43,706 nt of DNA from Micromonospora sicca (lineage in GTDB: Bacteria; Actinomycetota; Actinomycetes; Mycobacteriales; Micromonosporaceae): assembly GCF_003172935.1 (NCBI RefSeq), contig NZ_QGKS01000193.1, forward strand, positions 1 to 43,706. Direction: 5' to 3'. The position numbers and the translations under genes were made by a program. Under the pieces are notes generated by a model. That model searched no databases. It was not told the origin of the DNA and worked only from the letters and a program-made list of their open reading frames with translations. Below are positions 31,469 through 38,239 of this stretch, in pieces. Numbering within the stretch: the stretch's first letter is position 1; every line of letters begins with the position of its first letter.

Positions 31469-31798
31469 TCACTCACTCGACCACAGCGCCGCCTCCAGCC
31501 GTGCCGCCGCTTCCCGCGCGATCTCGGGGGCGACGTGTGCGTAGATGTTGAGCGTCACGCTGATCTGCGAGTGGCCGAGGATTTCCATGACCACGCGGGC
31601 AGGCACGCCCTGGGCGAGGAGGACGCTCGCCGCCGTGTGCCGTAGGTCGGGCAGCCGAACCTGCCGCAGACCGGCCTGTCGGATGATCTCCCGGAACGAG
31701 CGGCAGTCGTTGCGTGGGTGGATCGGGGTGCCGACGCTGGTCGCGAAGACCAGGCCAGGGTGATGCGTGACAGAACAGTCCCAAGACATGGGTGACAC
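31469..31798 (-). pseudogene. Tyrosine integrase, C-terminal remnant (island 1)
   Basis: About 105 residues of the C-terminal catalytic domain remain: HHPGLVFATSVGTPIHPRND, then RLPDLRHTAASVLLAQGVPA with the H-x-x-R-equivalent (L-R-H-T) motif, EILGHSQISVTLNIYAHVAP with the second His and the nucleophilic Tyr, and a helical end. The N-terminal arm and core-binding domains and the first catalytic Arg are missing: upstream the sequence becomes the 3' end of the LtrA-like gene. The remnant is too short for recombination. Orientation and closeness to att are normal for tRNA-targeting integrases. Confidence 0.85.
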
Positions 31799-31804
31799 GT
31801 CCGG

Positions 31805-32986
31805 CTAGCCGGGTGGTGACGGCGGCTCGGGCGGGCGTCCGCGGGCGCGGGCTGCGTCGGATATGGCGATCCCGGTCAGGACGAGGGCAGCGGCGGCGGC
31901 GACCACGACTGGCGGCAGGGGGTGCATCGCTGGTGTCAGGGCGGCCAGCGCAAGGACGCCGATCGGTCGGGACCGGGACACGCGGCCGAACACCGCGTGC
32001 TCGAAGCGGGCGCGCCCGGCCAGGTACAGCGCGGGTCCGCCGAGGATGACGGCGATCCAGGCCGGTGGGGTGTGTCCGAGTGGGTGGGCGATGACGAGTT
32101 CGTCGCCGACGGCGGCGACGACCACGCCGGCCACCATGGCCAGGTGGGCGTATGACGCCGATCGGGCGAGGCGGACCGGGTCGGGAGACACGGCAATCGC
32201 TTCCGCCAGGACTTGCCCAGCGCGGTAGATGTAGATCCGCCACAGCAGCACGGTGGTCGCGATCGACACTGCGAACGCGGCGACCCCGTCCGGCGCGAAG
32301 CCGCTGCTGCTCAGCGCCAGTCCGGTAACCAGGATCAGCTCGCCGAGCGCGATGATGAAGAACTGCCGGTAGCGCTCGGACAGGTGCTCGCCCGAGATCA
32401 CAAGGTCTTGGCTGGGCGTACGGCCCGCCCCTGGGGTGGGGAAGCCGATTCTGCCTGCCGTGTGGTCAAGGACGACCGCGAGTGCCCACAACGCGCCACG
32501 CGCCGTGCCGTGCACGAGCGCCCCCGCGATCCACGGCAGCGCCGACAGGCCGTACCAGAACAGCCCCCGCACGGCGTGGCGCTGCAGCTCGTGGCGATGC
32601 AAGACGGCCACGAGGACGAGCCCGCGGCCGAGCTGGACGGCGACGTACGCACCGGCGAAGATCAGGCCCGTGTCGCCGAATGCGTCGGGCACCGCGGCTG
32701 CCATCACCAGGCTGCCGACCATGGTCGCGATGACCAGGGCCTGGATCACCGGTCGTTGCGGGTCCGTCCGGTCGGTTAGCCACGCGGTGCTGGACCAGAC
32801 CCACCACATGGCCCCCAACAGCACCAGCGTCCGGAGGGCGCCGCTCCACCCGAGATCCTCGGCCAGGCCGCGCGAGAGCTGAGCGAGCGCGAGGACAAAC
32901 ACCAGGTCGAAGAAGAGTTCCAGGAACGTGGCCCGCTGTGGATCCCCGGCTTTTCGCAGCAGTTCGGCCGCCCTGCTCGTCGTCAT
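31805..32986 (-). CDS. Low temperature requirement protein A (LtrA) family membrane protein
   Basis: 393 residues from ATG 32986 (MTTSRAAELLRKAGDPQRAT); a longer frame exists but its added part is low-complexity. The LtrA signature is at the N-terminus: TFLELFFDLVFVLALAQLSR. About ten further hydrophobic segments follow, including TLVLLGAMWWVWSSTAWLTD, GRGLVLVAVLHRHELQRHAV, ERYRQFFIIALGELILVTGL and VVVAAAAALVLTGIAISDAA. The E-x-Y-x-x-x-x-I-I-x-L-G-E segment is typical. LtrA was named from Listeria growth at low temperature; the molecular function is unknown. The stop lies close to the integrase remnant, so the two were joined by a deletion. The 260 bp upstream hold no other gene. Confidence 0.85.
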   Translation of the reverse strand: MTTSRAAELLRKAGDPQRATFLELFFDLVFVLALAQLSRGLAEDLGWSGALRTLVLLGAMWWVWSSTAWLTDRTDPQRPVIQALVIATMVGSLVMAAAVPDAFGDTGLIFAGAYVAVQLGRGLVLVAVLHRHELQRHAVRGLFWYGLSALPWIAGALVHGTARGALWALAVVLDHTAGRIGFPTPGAGRTPSQDLVISGEHLSERYRQFFIIALGELILVTGLALSSSGFAPDGVAAFAVSIATTVLLWRIYIYRAGQVLAEAIAVSPDPVRLARSASYAHLAMVAGVVVAAVGDELVIAHPLGHTPPAWIAVILGGPALYLAGRARFEHAVFGRVSRSRPIGVLALAALTPAMHPLPPVVVAAAAALVLTGIAISDAARARGRPPEPPSPPG

Positions 32987-33240
32987 CGGCTCGCCCGTCT
33001 GCCAACTTTGCCCCAGATTTGAAGCATTCTGCCATGTGCACACGGGCCCCTGGGCCCGGGTGCGCATCGCGGCCGCGGTACGCGGCCGGCTGGAGTCCGG
33101 CGCGCTGGGCACCGACCGCGACTGCCACGATGCAGCAGAGCGAGTGATCCACTACGTGTCGACCTCATAAGGAAGCCCTTGTTCCGATCCGGGAGCAGCT
33201 CGGCGCAGCCTGGTCGATGTGGTCGATGTGCTCGACGGCG

Positions 33241-33248
33241 TATACCGG
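33241..33248 (+). repeat. Target site duplication, left copy (CGTATACC)
   Basis: The eight bases CGTATACC abut the left end of the ISL3-type element and are repeated exactly at its right end (34704-34711). Confidence 0.9.
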
Positions 33249-34703
33249 CTCTTCGAACTTGGTGGGGGTTTGACCGCCGGGCGGGGCTCCACTGTGGGGC
33301 CTGCTGATAGATGCCCGTAGCTCTCGTAGATCATGTTGTTGTCGAAGCAAGATGATCACAACAGAAGAGCTACGGGCGTGGTTAACGATACGAGGCGGCT
33401 GCTGGGCCTTGACGGCCTGGCCGTGGTCGGGGTCGCCGGCGACCCCGACGGGCCGGTGGTGCACCTGGTCACCGCTGATGAACAGGCACGGCACTGCCCT
33501 GACTGCGGCACACGGTCGCGGCGGTCCAAGGGCCGGCGGGTGACCCGGCCGCGTGACCTGCCGGTTGGCGGCCGCCGGCCGCGGCTGGTGTGGACCAAAC
33601 GTCGCTGGCGCTGCGACGAGCCGGCGTGCCGGCGTCGCTCGTTCACCGAGTCGGTGCCGGCCGTCCCGGCGCGCAAGCGGTTGACGACCCGGCTACGAGC
33701 CTCGGCCGGGGCCGCGGTGGCCGACGCCGGCCGTACCGTGGTCCAGGCCGCCCGCGATCACGACGTGTCCTGGCCGGTCGTCGCGGCGGCGTTCACCGAC
33801 CACGCCCGGGCGGTACTGCCGACCCAGCCCGAACCGGTGCAGATACTCGGTATCGACGAGACCCGCCGGGGCCGGCCGAGATGGACTCTCGACGAGGCCA
33901 CCGGCGTCTGGCAGAGCGTGGTGGACCGCTGGCACGTCGGGTTCGTGGATCTGTCCGGCGGGCAGGGCCTGCTCGGGCAGGTCGAGGGTCGCACCGCCCA
34001 GGCGGTGATCGACTGGCTGACCGCACGTGACCAGACCTGGCGCGACGCGGTCCGGTTCGTCGCTATCGACATGTGCACGATCTTCAAGTCCGCGGTCCGC
34101 CGGGCCCTGCCGCAGGCCACCCTCGTGGTGGACCACTTCCACCTAACGCAGCTGGCGAACCAGACCCTCACCGAGGTCCGCCGCCGCGTCACCGTGCGCC
34201 AGCGGGGCCGGCGCGGCCGCAAGGGCAACCGCGAGTGGGAACTGCGCAACCGGCTCACCCGCTCCGCCGCCCGAATGCGCGGCGAACACGTCGACGCTCT
34301 CCTCGACGAACTCGCCGGCCTGCCGGCAGCGATCGGCGCACCGATCACCGCCGCGTGGCACGCCAAGGAGGACCTGCTCGACCTGCTCGCCACCGCCCGC
34401 ACCCGCCCCGACCGGGAGCAGGTCCGCGACCTGCTGTACCGGTTCTACCGCCGATGCGCCCACACCGACCTTCCCGAACTGCAGCGCCTGGCCACGACCG
34501 TCGAGACGTGGTGGCCGGAAATCCTCGCGTTCCTGCACACGGGCATCACCAACGCCGGCTCCGAAGGCACCAACCGGGTCATCAAGACCATCGCCCGCGA
34601 CGCCTACGGCTTCCGTAACCCCGTCAACCAACGACTACGAACCCGAACCGCCACCACCCGCAAAGCCCGCGGACACCTCGACCCCCGCTAACTTCGAAGA
34701 GCC
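33249..34703 (+). mobile_element. ISL3-family insertion sequence, complete
   Basis: 1455 bp. The ends are imperfect inverted repeats beginning GGCTCTTCGAA and continuing with a G-rich tract (TTxGxGGGGGT), the usual ISL3 terminus. It is flanked by the 8-bp direct repeat CGTATACC, the target duplication size known for this family. One intact transposase gene fills it. Clean ends and exact duplications imply a recent insertion into already decayed island DNA. Confidence 0.9.
33378..34691 (+). CDS. ISL3-family transposase
   Basis: About 437 residues from GTG 33378. The N-terminal zinc-ribbon is visible (HCPDCGTRSRRSKGR and RRWRCDEPACRRRSF), then a helix-turn-helix (RTVVQAARDHDVSWPVVAAA), and the DDE domain: ILGIDETRRGRPRWTLDEAT, VRFVAIDMCTIFKSAVRRAL, TLVVDHFHLTQLANQTL and near the end GITNAGSEGTNRVIKTIARD with the final Glu. 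The acidic residues expected for ISL3 are present. It ends 12 bp before the right terminus. An upstream ATG at 33333 would add 15 residues over the promoter region. Confidence 0.9.
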   Translation: MVNDTRRLLGLDGLAVVGVAGDPDGPVVHLVTADEQARHCPDCGTRSRRSKGRRVTRPRDLPVGGRRPRLVWTKRRWRCDEPACRRRSFTESVPAVPARKRLTTRLRASAGAAVADAGRTVVQAARDHDVSWPVVAAAFTDHARAVLPTQPEPVQILGIDETRRGRPRWTLDEATGVWQSVVDRWHVGFVDLSGGQGLLGQVEGRTAQAVIDWLTARDQTWRDAVRFVAIDMCTIFKSAVRRALPQATLVVDHFHLTQLANQTLTEVRRRVTVRQRGRRGRKGNREWELRNRLTRSAARMRGEHVDALLDELAGLPAAIGAPITAAWHAKEDLLDLLATARTRPDREQVRDLLYRFYRRCAHTDLPELQRLATTVETWWPEILAFLHTGITNAGSEGTNRVIKTIARDAYGFRNPVNQRLRTRTATTRKARGHLDPR

Positions 34704-34711
34704 CGTATACC
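34704..34711 (+). repeat. Target site duplication, right copy (CGTATACC)
   Basis: Exact copy of 33241-33248, directly after the right end of the ISL3-type element. Confidence 0.9.
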
Positions 34712-34715
34712 AGGG

Positions 34716-35150
34716 CTGGAGGCCAAGCAGCCAAGCGCGGATGCCTGCTACGACCGGCACCGCAACACCGAGTTCCTGGCCTTCCTCAAACAGGTCACCA
34801 AGGCCCATCCACGCGTGAAGCTGCACGTCGTGGCCGACAACTACGCGACCCACAACCACCCGAACGTCAAGGCGTGGCTGGCGAAGAACCCGAGGATCCG
34901 CATGCATTTCACCCCGACCAGCGCGTCGTGGATGAACATGGTTGAGATCTTCTTCGGGATCACTCGTCAGGCCATCCGCCGCGGCACCTTCACCAGCGTC
35001 CCAGACCTGATTGGCGCCATCCGCACGTTCATCGACGGCTACAACCAGCGTTGCCAACCGTTTCGCTGGACCAAGACCGCCGATCAGCTCCTGGCCACAG
35101 CCGACCGACGCCCCCCACGCCACGACATCACCGCAGGGAACACGGCATGA
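34716..35150 (+). pseudogene. IS630-family transposase, C-terminal remnant
   Basis: About 144 residues in one frame up to TGA 35148-35150. ACYDRHRNTEFLAFLKQVTK, then LHVVADNYATHNHPNVKAWL (second Asp of the DDE triad in the D-N-Y-A-T-H motif), HFTPTSASWMNMVEIFFGI (final Glu in W-x-x-x-V-E) and AIRTFIDGYNQRCQPFRWTK. These are hallmark IS630/Tc1-type motifs. The N-terminal DNA-binding half and the first catalytic Asp are absent; the part before ACYDRH does not look like IS630 and carries the phrase gccaagcagccaagcg, related to the island repeats. The left boundary is therefore a rearrangement junction. Confidence 0.85.
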
Positions 35151-35335
35151 GCCGACGGCGCTACGTGGCGCGCGGAGTGCCTGGCGGGTACCGAGTCTGG
35201 GACAACAAAGCCCGCAGGTGGTGGGGTGACCTCTACCAACTCTGCCCCGACGACCTCCTCACCGAACTCAACGGCGAAGCCAACCCAGACAAGATCACGG
35301 CCCTACTCAAGCGATATCGGGCGCTGAAGCGATAG
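35147..35335 (+). CDS. Small IS630-associated hypothetical protein
   Basis: 62 residues from ATG 35147, overlapping the stop of the IS630 transposase remnant by ATGA, so probably translated by coupling. Basic and Trp-rich: MSRRRYVARGVPGGYRVWDN, then KARRWWGDLYQLCPDDLLTE and ANPDKITALLKRYRALKR. Proteins of this kind follow IS630-type transposases in several actinomycetes as far as I recall, so I infer it belongs to the insertion sequence. The function is unknown. Confidence 0.6.
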   Translation: MSRRRYVARGVPGGYRVWDNKARRWWGDLYQLCPDDLLTELNGEANPDKITALLKRYRALKR

Positions 35336-35373
35336 CGTCAAATCACTTCAGACACGCGACACTAGGACTCGTC

Positions 35374-35658
35374 GTGGGGCACCCTCACAGCGCCGTTGAA
35401 CATACCGTTGCGCTCGTGCTGGAGGTCGCGGCCATCGCCGTTCTGCCGTTCGTCGCGGCCATCATCGTCCGGTTACTCGCGCCCAACTACTTCACCCTGC
35501 CGGGCCGTGGCCTGAAGGTCACCTTGGTGGTGATCGTCGCCATTGTGGCGTTGACCGGCTTCCTCGTCGGCCATTTCAATAGCCGCTTCCTTGCGTGCCA
35601 AGACTTCATCGTGGCCGGCGATGATCCTCCCTCGAACTGCCACAACGACGAGCAGTAA
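35374..35658 (+). CDS. Small membrane protein
   Basis: 94 residues from GTG 35374. Two hydrophobic helices: VALVLEVAAIAVLPFVAAII and LKVTLVVIVAIVALTGFLVG, separated by a short loop (LLAPNYFTLPGRG), and a C-terminal tail with two Cys (RFLACQDFIVAGDDPPSNCH) that would form a disulphide if exported. I do not recognise a family. Following bases 35659-35937 contain no gene I can support. Confidence 0.55.
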   Translation: MGHPHSAVEHTVALVLEVAAIAVLPFVAAIIVRLLAPNYFTLPGRGLKVTLVVIVAIVALTGFLVGHFNSRFLACQDFIVAGDDPPSNCHNDEQ

Positions 35659-35937
35659 GCCGCTGTCCGTCACATCGACCGGCCAGGGCGACCACGTGAT
35701 CGTGCACGCGCCCGCAAGGCCGCCTATCCGTCACGGTGCGACCGCGGCCCAGCTATTCAACGCGCCCGGTGGTTGGCCTCCTGCCGCCTCAGTGAGGTCG
35801 CGCCACGTACCAGCGACAACCGATGACAGCAGACTACGAGGTGCATCGGCGTTCACACCGAAGAAGTCAGCCTGGTTCCTTCGCGCGGCAGTGACTGCGG
35901 GGGGATGCTTCCATAGGTATCTGTCAGACTCGGCCGC

Positions 35938-36429
35938 GTGGTGACGGAGGAGCGGTCCCGGGAAGTTCGCTCGGTGGTCGGCATGGTGACCGGGTGGGCG
36001 GCTGAGCGCGAGGACGTCCGTGGGGTGGTGGTCGTGGGCTCTTGGGCACGCGGGGCCGCGCGGATGGACTCCGACGTCGACATCGTGGTCCTTGCGGACA
36101 ACGCGCGTTATGCGGAGGCGGGCGTCTGGACGGGTCTGCTCGGTGGTGAGGTCGTCCGGTTGCAGGAGTGGGGGCCGCTCAGGGAAGTCCGTGTCCGGCG
36201 CCCATCAGGGCTTGAGGTCGAGATGGGCGTCGTCCCGGTGAGCTGGGCAGACACTGACCCGGTCGACTCAGGAACCCGCCGGGTCATCAGTGACGGCCAC
36301 AGCATCGTGCACGATCCGGCAGGTGCGCTGGCCGCGTTGTCGGCGGCGTGCTGCACGAGCAGCCAAGCGAGCAGCCAAACCGGCGAGCATGAGCGAACGA
36401 CCACGGACCCGGCATCACCCCTGACATGA
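35938..36429 (+). CDS. Minimal nucleotidyltransferase (MNT type)
   Basis: 163 residues from GTG 35938 (or 35941). The nucleotidyltransferase motif is clear: VVVVGSWARGAARMDSDVDI (G-S then S-D-x-D), and a third acidic residue is available in LEVEMGVVPVSWAD. The rest is a short alpha/beta domain (SGTRRVISDGHSIVHDPAGA). Members act on small molecules (aminoglycosides) or as antitoxin-type AMP transferases beside HEPN genes; no HEPN partner is seen here. The last 25 residues (from CCTSSQASSQTGEH) are encoded by the island-end repeat at 36357-36380, so the natural C-terminus seems to have been replaced. CAGACT seven bases upstream suggests a leaderless start. Confidence 0.75.
   Translation: MVTEERSREVRSVVGMVTGWAAEREDVRGVVVVGSWARGAARMDSDVDIVVLADNARYAEAGVWTGLLGGEVVRLQEWGPLREVRVRRPSGLEVEMGVVPVSWADTDPVDSGTRRVISDGHSIVHDPAGALAALSAACCTSSQASSQTGEHERTTTDPASPLT
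36357..36380 (+). repeat. Paired 12-bp repeats left of att 2
   Basis: GAGCAGCCAAGC and GAGCAGCCAAAC in direct tandem, inside the 3' end of the nucleotidyltransferase gene and about 80 bp before att copy 2. Same pair type as at 31443 and 42292. Confidence 0.5.
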
Positions 36430-36461
36430 GAACCAGGCGGTAGACCAGCGTCGGGGGGCCG

Positions 36462-36504
36462 ACTCGTAATGCGTAGGTCGACGGTTCGATTCCGTCAGGC
36501 GGCT
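36462..36504 (+). repeat. att copy 2
   Basis: Exact 43-bp copy of 31328-31370. No 5' half of a tRNA precedes it, so it is not a tRNA gene. It marks the junction between islands 1 and 2. Confidence 0.9.
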
Positions 36505-36511
36505 CGGTACA

Positions 36512-36538
36512 GAAGCCCAGGTCAACGGCCTGGGCTTC
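36512..36538. terminator. Terminator hairpin after att 2
   Basis: GAAGCCCAGG (36512-36521) pairs perfectly with CCTGGGCTTC (36529-36538) around a seven-base loop. It occupies the same place as the longer hairpins after att 1 and att 3. Confidence 0.7.
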
Positions 36539-36735
36539 GCCGTTTCCCGAGGTTGATCACGTCGCCGCTGGCGGGCCGAGTCCTTAGATGGTCCTTGTCC
36601 CGAGCCGCGGCCGCCCCGTCCAGCCGGTTGGCGACCGCGTCCAGGTCATCACCGAACAGACGTGCGTACACGTCAAGCGTCGTCGACGCCGGGGCGTGCC
36701 CGAGCATCCGCGGCACCGCCTTGACGTTGGGCCGC
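36522..36735 (-). pseudogene. Tyrosine integrase, C-terminal remnant (island 2)
   Basis: About 70 residues: PNVKAVPRMLGHAPASTTLD, then VYARLFGDDLDAVANRLDGA and a tail ASGDVINLGKRRSPG. The motifs L-G-H and D-V-Y (nucleophile) are those of phage-type tyrosine integrases of actinomycetes, a different subgroup from the island 1 remnant. Everything upstream of the V-K-A-V-x-R-M-L-G-H helix, including the R-H-x-x-R part, is gone and replaced by an unrelated fragment on the opposite strand. Confidence 0.75.
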
Positions 36736-36740
36736 CAGAT

Positions 36741-36870
36741 GCCGGCCCCCGCCGACCTGTACGCGTGGGCACGTGCCTGCGGCGCCCAGGACATCGCCGC
36801 TCAGGACCTGTTGCGGATGCTCGGCGAGGTCCAGGCCGTGCACCGCCTGGGAGCCCTCGGCCGAGGACCT
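36741..36870 (+). pseudogene. XRE-family regulator fragment (DUF5753-type)
   Basis: The plus frame reads MPAPADLYAWARACGAQDIA and AQDLLRMLGEVQAVHRL. This resembles the linker between the helix-turn-helix and the DUF5753 domain of actinomycete XRE regulators (D-L-x-x-W-x-x-A-C-G followed by A-x-x-L-x-x-x-L-x-x-V). No helix-turn-helix precedes it and the frame turns to low-complexity Arg-rich sequence after about 36860. A short relic joined to the integrase remnant; identification by pattern only. Confidence 0.45.
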
Positions 36871-36907
36871 CCACCCGGCGATCGTCGCCGCCTAGACCGA
36901 CAGCGAA

Positions 36908-36936
36908 GCGGGCGCCCTCGCATCGAGGGCGCCCGC
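36908..36936 (-). terminator. Terminator of the oxidoreductase gene
   Basis: A perfect 13-bp inverted repeat (36908-36920 with 36924-36936) with a three-base loop, 14 bp beyond the stop of the minus-strand oxidoreductase gene. Confidence 0.8.
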
Positions 36937-36949
36937 GTCGCCGCGTGCA

Positions 36950-38146
36950 CTAGGCCAGCGCCTTGACGGCCGAGCCCGCCGTGGACCGCTCCCGCGCGAC
37001 GCGGCGGCGCCGGGTCGGCATCCCGAGCGTCGGGTTCGCGACGCCCCAGGCGGCGCCCTTGCAGACCAGTTCCTTGTAGACGGCGGCGAGCCGTCCGGTC
37101 AGTGCCGCCCGGACGGTGCGGTCGTCGGCGGTGACGTACTGGATCACGCCTTCCTTGCGGCCCAGCGAGATGCACTGGTTGAAGTAGCGGATCGGCATGT
37201 TCGGGAGCTTCCCGCCGGTCAGGCGCGCGGCGATCGCGTCGGCGGCCTGCCACGCGACCGGGGTGCCCGAGGCGCACGACATCCGCAGCGGCTTGTTGCC
37301 CGGTCCCATCGCGTAGGCCGCGTCGCCGACGGCGTAAACGTCGGGGTGCGAGACCGAGCGCATGGTCCCGTCGACCACGATCTGGCCGGCGCCGGTGACC
37401 TCCAGGGCGGTCGCCTTCGCGATCGGGTGGACCGCGAAGCCGGTGGTCCACACGGTGACCGCGGCCGGGATGGCCTTGCCGTCGGCGGTGGTGACGCGGT
37501 CGGCTTCGACGCCGGTGACGGCGGCGTGCTCGTGCACGGTGATGCCGAGCTTGTCGAAGACCTTCCGCAGGTGCCCGCGGCCCTTGGGCGAGAGCCAGTC
37601 GCCGAGGCCGCCGCGGGCGGCGAGGGCGACGTCGAGATCCGGGCGGGCTTCGGCGATCTCGGTCGCGGCCTCCAGGCCGGTGAGGCCGCCGCCGACGACG
37701 GTCACGGTCCGCCCGGCCTCCAGGCGGGCCAGGCGCTCGCGCAGCCGGAGCGCTCCGGGGCGGCTGGCGATCTCATGGGCGTGCTCGGCGGTGCCGGGGA
37801 CGCCTCGGGCGTTCCAGCCGCTGCCGAGGGCGTACACGAGGGTGTCGTACTCCAGCTCCTCGGCGCCGGTCGCGTCGATGACGGCGACGGTCTTGCGGTC
37901 GACGTCGACGCCGGTGACCTTCGCGAGCTTCAGTTCGACGCCGGTGCCCGCGAACATCTCGCTGAAGGGCCGGGGCTTGAGGTCCTGGCCGACCGCCAGC
38001 TGGTGCATCCGGACCCGCTCCACGAAGTCGGGTTCGGCGTTGACGAGGGTGATGGCGACGTCCTCGCGGTGCAGCCGCTTGGCGAGGCGGCCGGCGGCGA
38101 TGGCTCCGGTGTATCCGGCTCCGAGGACGATGATGCGGTGCTGCAT
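36950..38146 (-). CDS. NAD(P)/FAD-dependent oxidoreductase, NDH-2-like, sigma-factor partner
   Basis: 398 residues from ATG 38146 with aggag 10 bases upstream. Pyridine nucleotide-disulphide oxidoreductase fold: the FAD-binding MQHRIIVLGAGYTGAIAAGR, second Rossmann motif TVTVVGGGLTGLEAATEIAE, the ATG-type DTLVYALGSGWNA, and the FAD-binding end VSHPDVYAVGDAAYAMG. Likely transfers electrons from NAD(P)H to a quinone or small acceptor; it lacks an evident membrane helix. It lies directly downstream of an ECF41-type sigma factor, a known pairing in which the neighbour is a redox enzyme and target of the sigma factor. Complete, with its own terminator. Confidence 0.85.
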   Translation of the reverse strand: MQHRIIVLGAGYTGAIAAGRLAKRLHREDVAITLVNAEPDFVERVRMHQLAVGQDLKPRPFSEMFAGTGVELKLAKVTGVDVDRKTVAVIDATGAEELEYDTLVYALGSGWNARGVPGTAEHAHEIASRPGALRLRERLARLEAGRTVTVVGGGLTGLEAATEIAEARPDLDVALAARGGLGDWLSPKGRGHLRKVFDKLGITVHEHAAVTGVEADRVTTADGKAIPAAVTVWTTGFAVHPIAKATALEVTGAGQIVVDGTMRSVSHPDVYAVGDAAYAMGPGNKPLRMSCASGTPVAWQAADAIAARLTGGKLPNMPIRYFNQCISLGRKEGVIQYVTADDRTVRAALTGRLAAVYKELVCKGAAWGVANPTLGMPTRRRRVARERSTAGSAVKALA

Positions 38147-38186
38147 TTCCGTACTCCTGTCTGACGCGGGTTCGCTACTTGAACCG

Positions 38187-38210
38187 GGCGGCCCGCCGTT
38201 TCCTGACAGG
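38187..38210 (-). promoter_or_regulatory. Possible ECF41-type promoter for the oxidoreductase gene
   Basis: On the minus strand TGTCAGG is followed about 16-17 bp later by GGTTC. This partly resembles the TGTCACA/CGTC promoter described for ECF41 sigma factors: the -35 part agrees at five of seven bases and the -10 part poorly. It lies 40-65 bp before the ATG. Confidence 0.25.
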
Positions 38211-38217
38211 AACGTCA

Positions 38218-38233
38218 TGTGAAGCACGTCACA
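38218..38233. promoter_or_regulatory. CRP/FNR-type palindrome TGTGA-N6-TCACA
   Basis: TGTGA (38218-38222), six bases, TCACA (38229-38233): an exact match to the cyclic-AMP receptor protein consensus. It is located between the sigma gene stop and the oxidoreductase start, 72-87 bp upstream of the latter. Confidence 0.5.
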
Positions 38234-38239
38234 CGGGGG

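Larger units (their letters stand above)
31371..36504 (+). mobile_element. Genomic island 1 at tRNA-Thr (decayed)
   Basis: Bounded by att copies 1 and 2. It contains, in order, a truncated integrase, an LtrA-like gene, an ISL3-type element, an IS630 remnant with small ORF, a small membrane protein and a nucleotidyltransferase. No replication, excision (xis) or transfer gene is visible, so it is not self-mobile. Boundaries come from the direct repeats; island status is inferred. Confidence 0.65.

Noticed and set aside
33200..33240. The short gtcgatgtg tandem repeat left of the ISL3-type element
   Set aside because: Only two copies of a nine-base unit in GC-rich DNA; not enough to call a functional repeat.
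36462..36504. A second tRNA-Thr gene
   Set aside because: Only the 3' part from the anticodon loop is present; there is no acceptor 5' strand or D-arm before it. It is an att copy. The same applies to 42178-42220.
38187..38210. A confident ECF41 promoter for the oxidoreductase
   Set aside because: Only the -35 part is similar; the -10 does not match CGTC. It is kept as a low-confidence site, not as a finding on its own.
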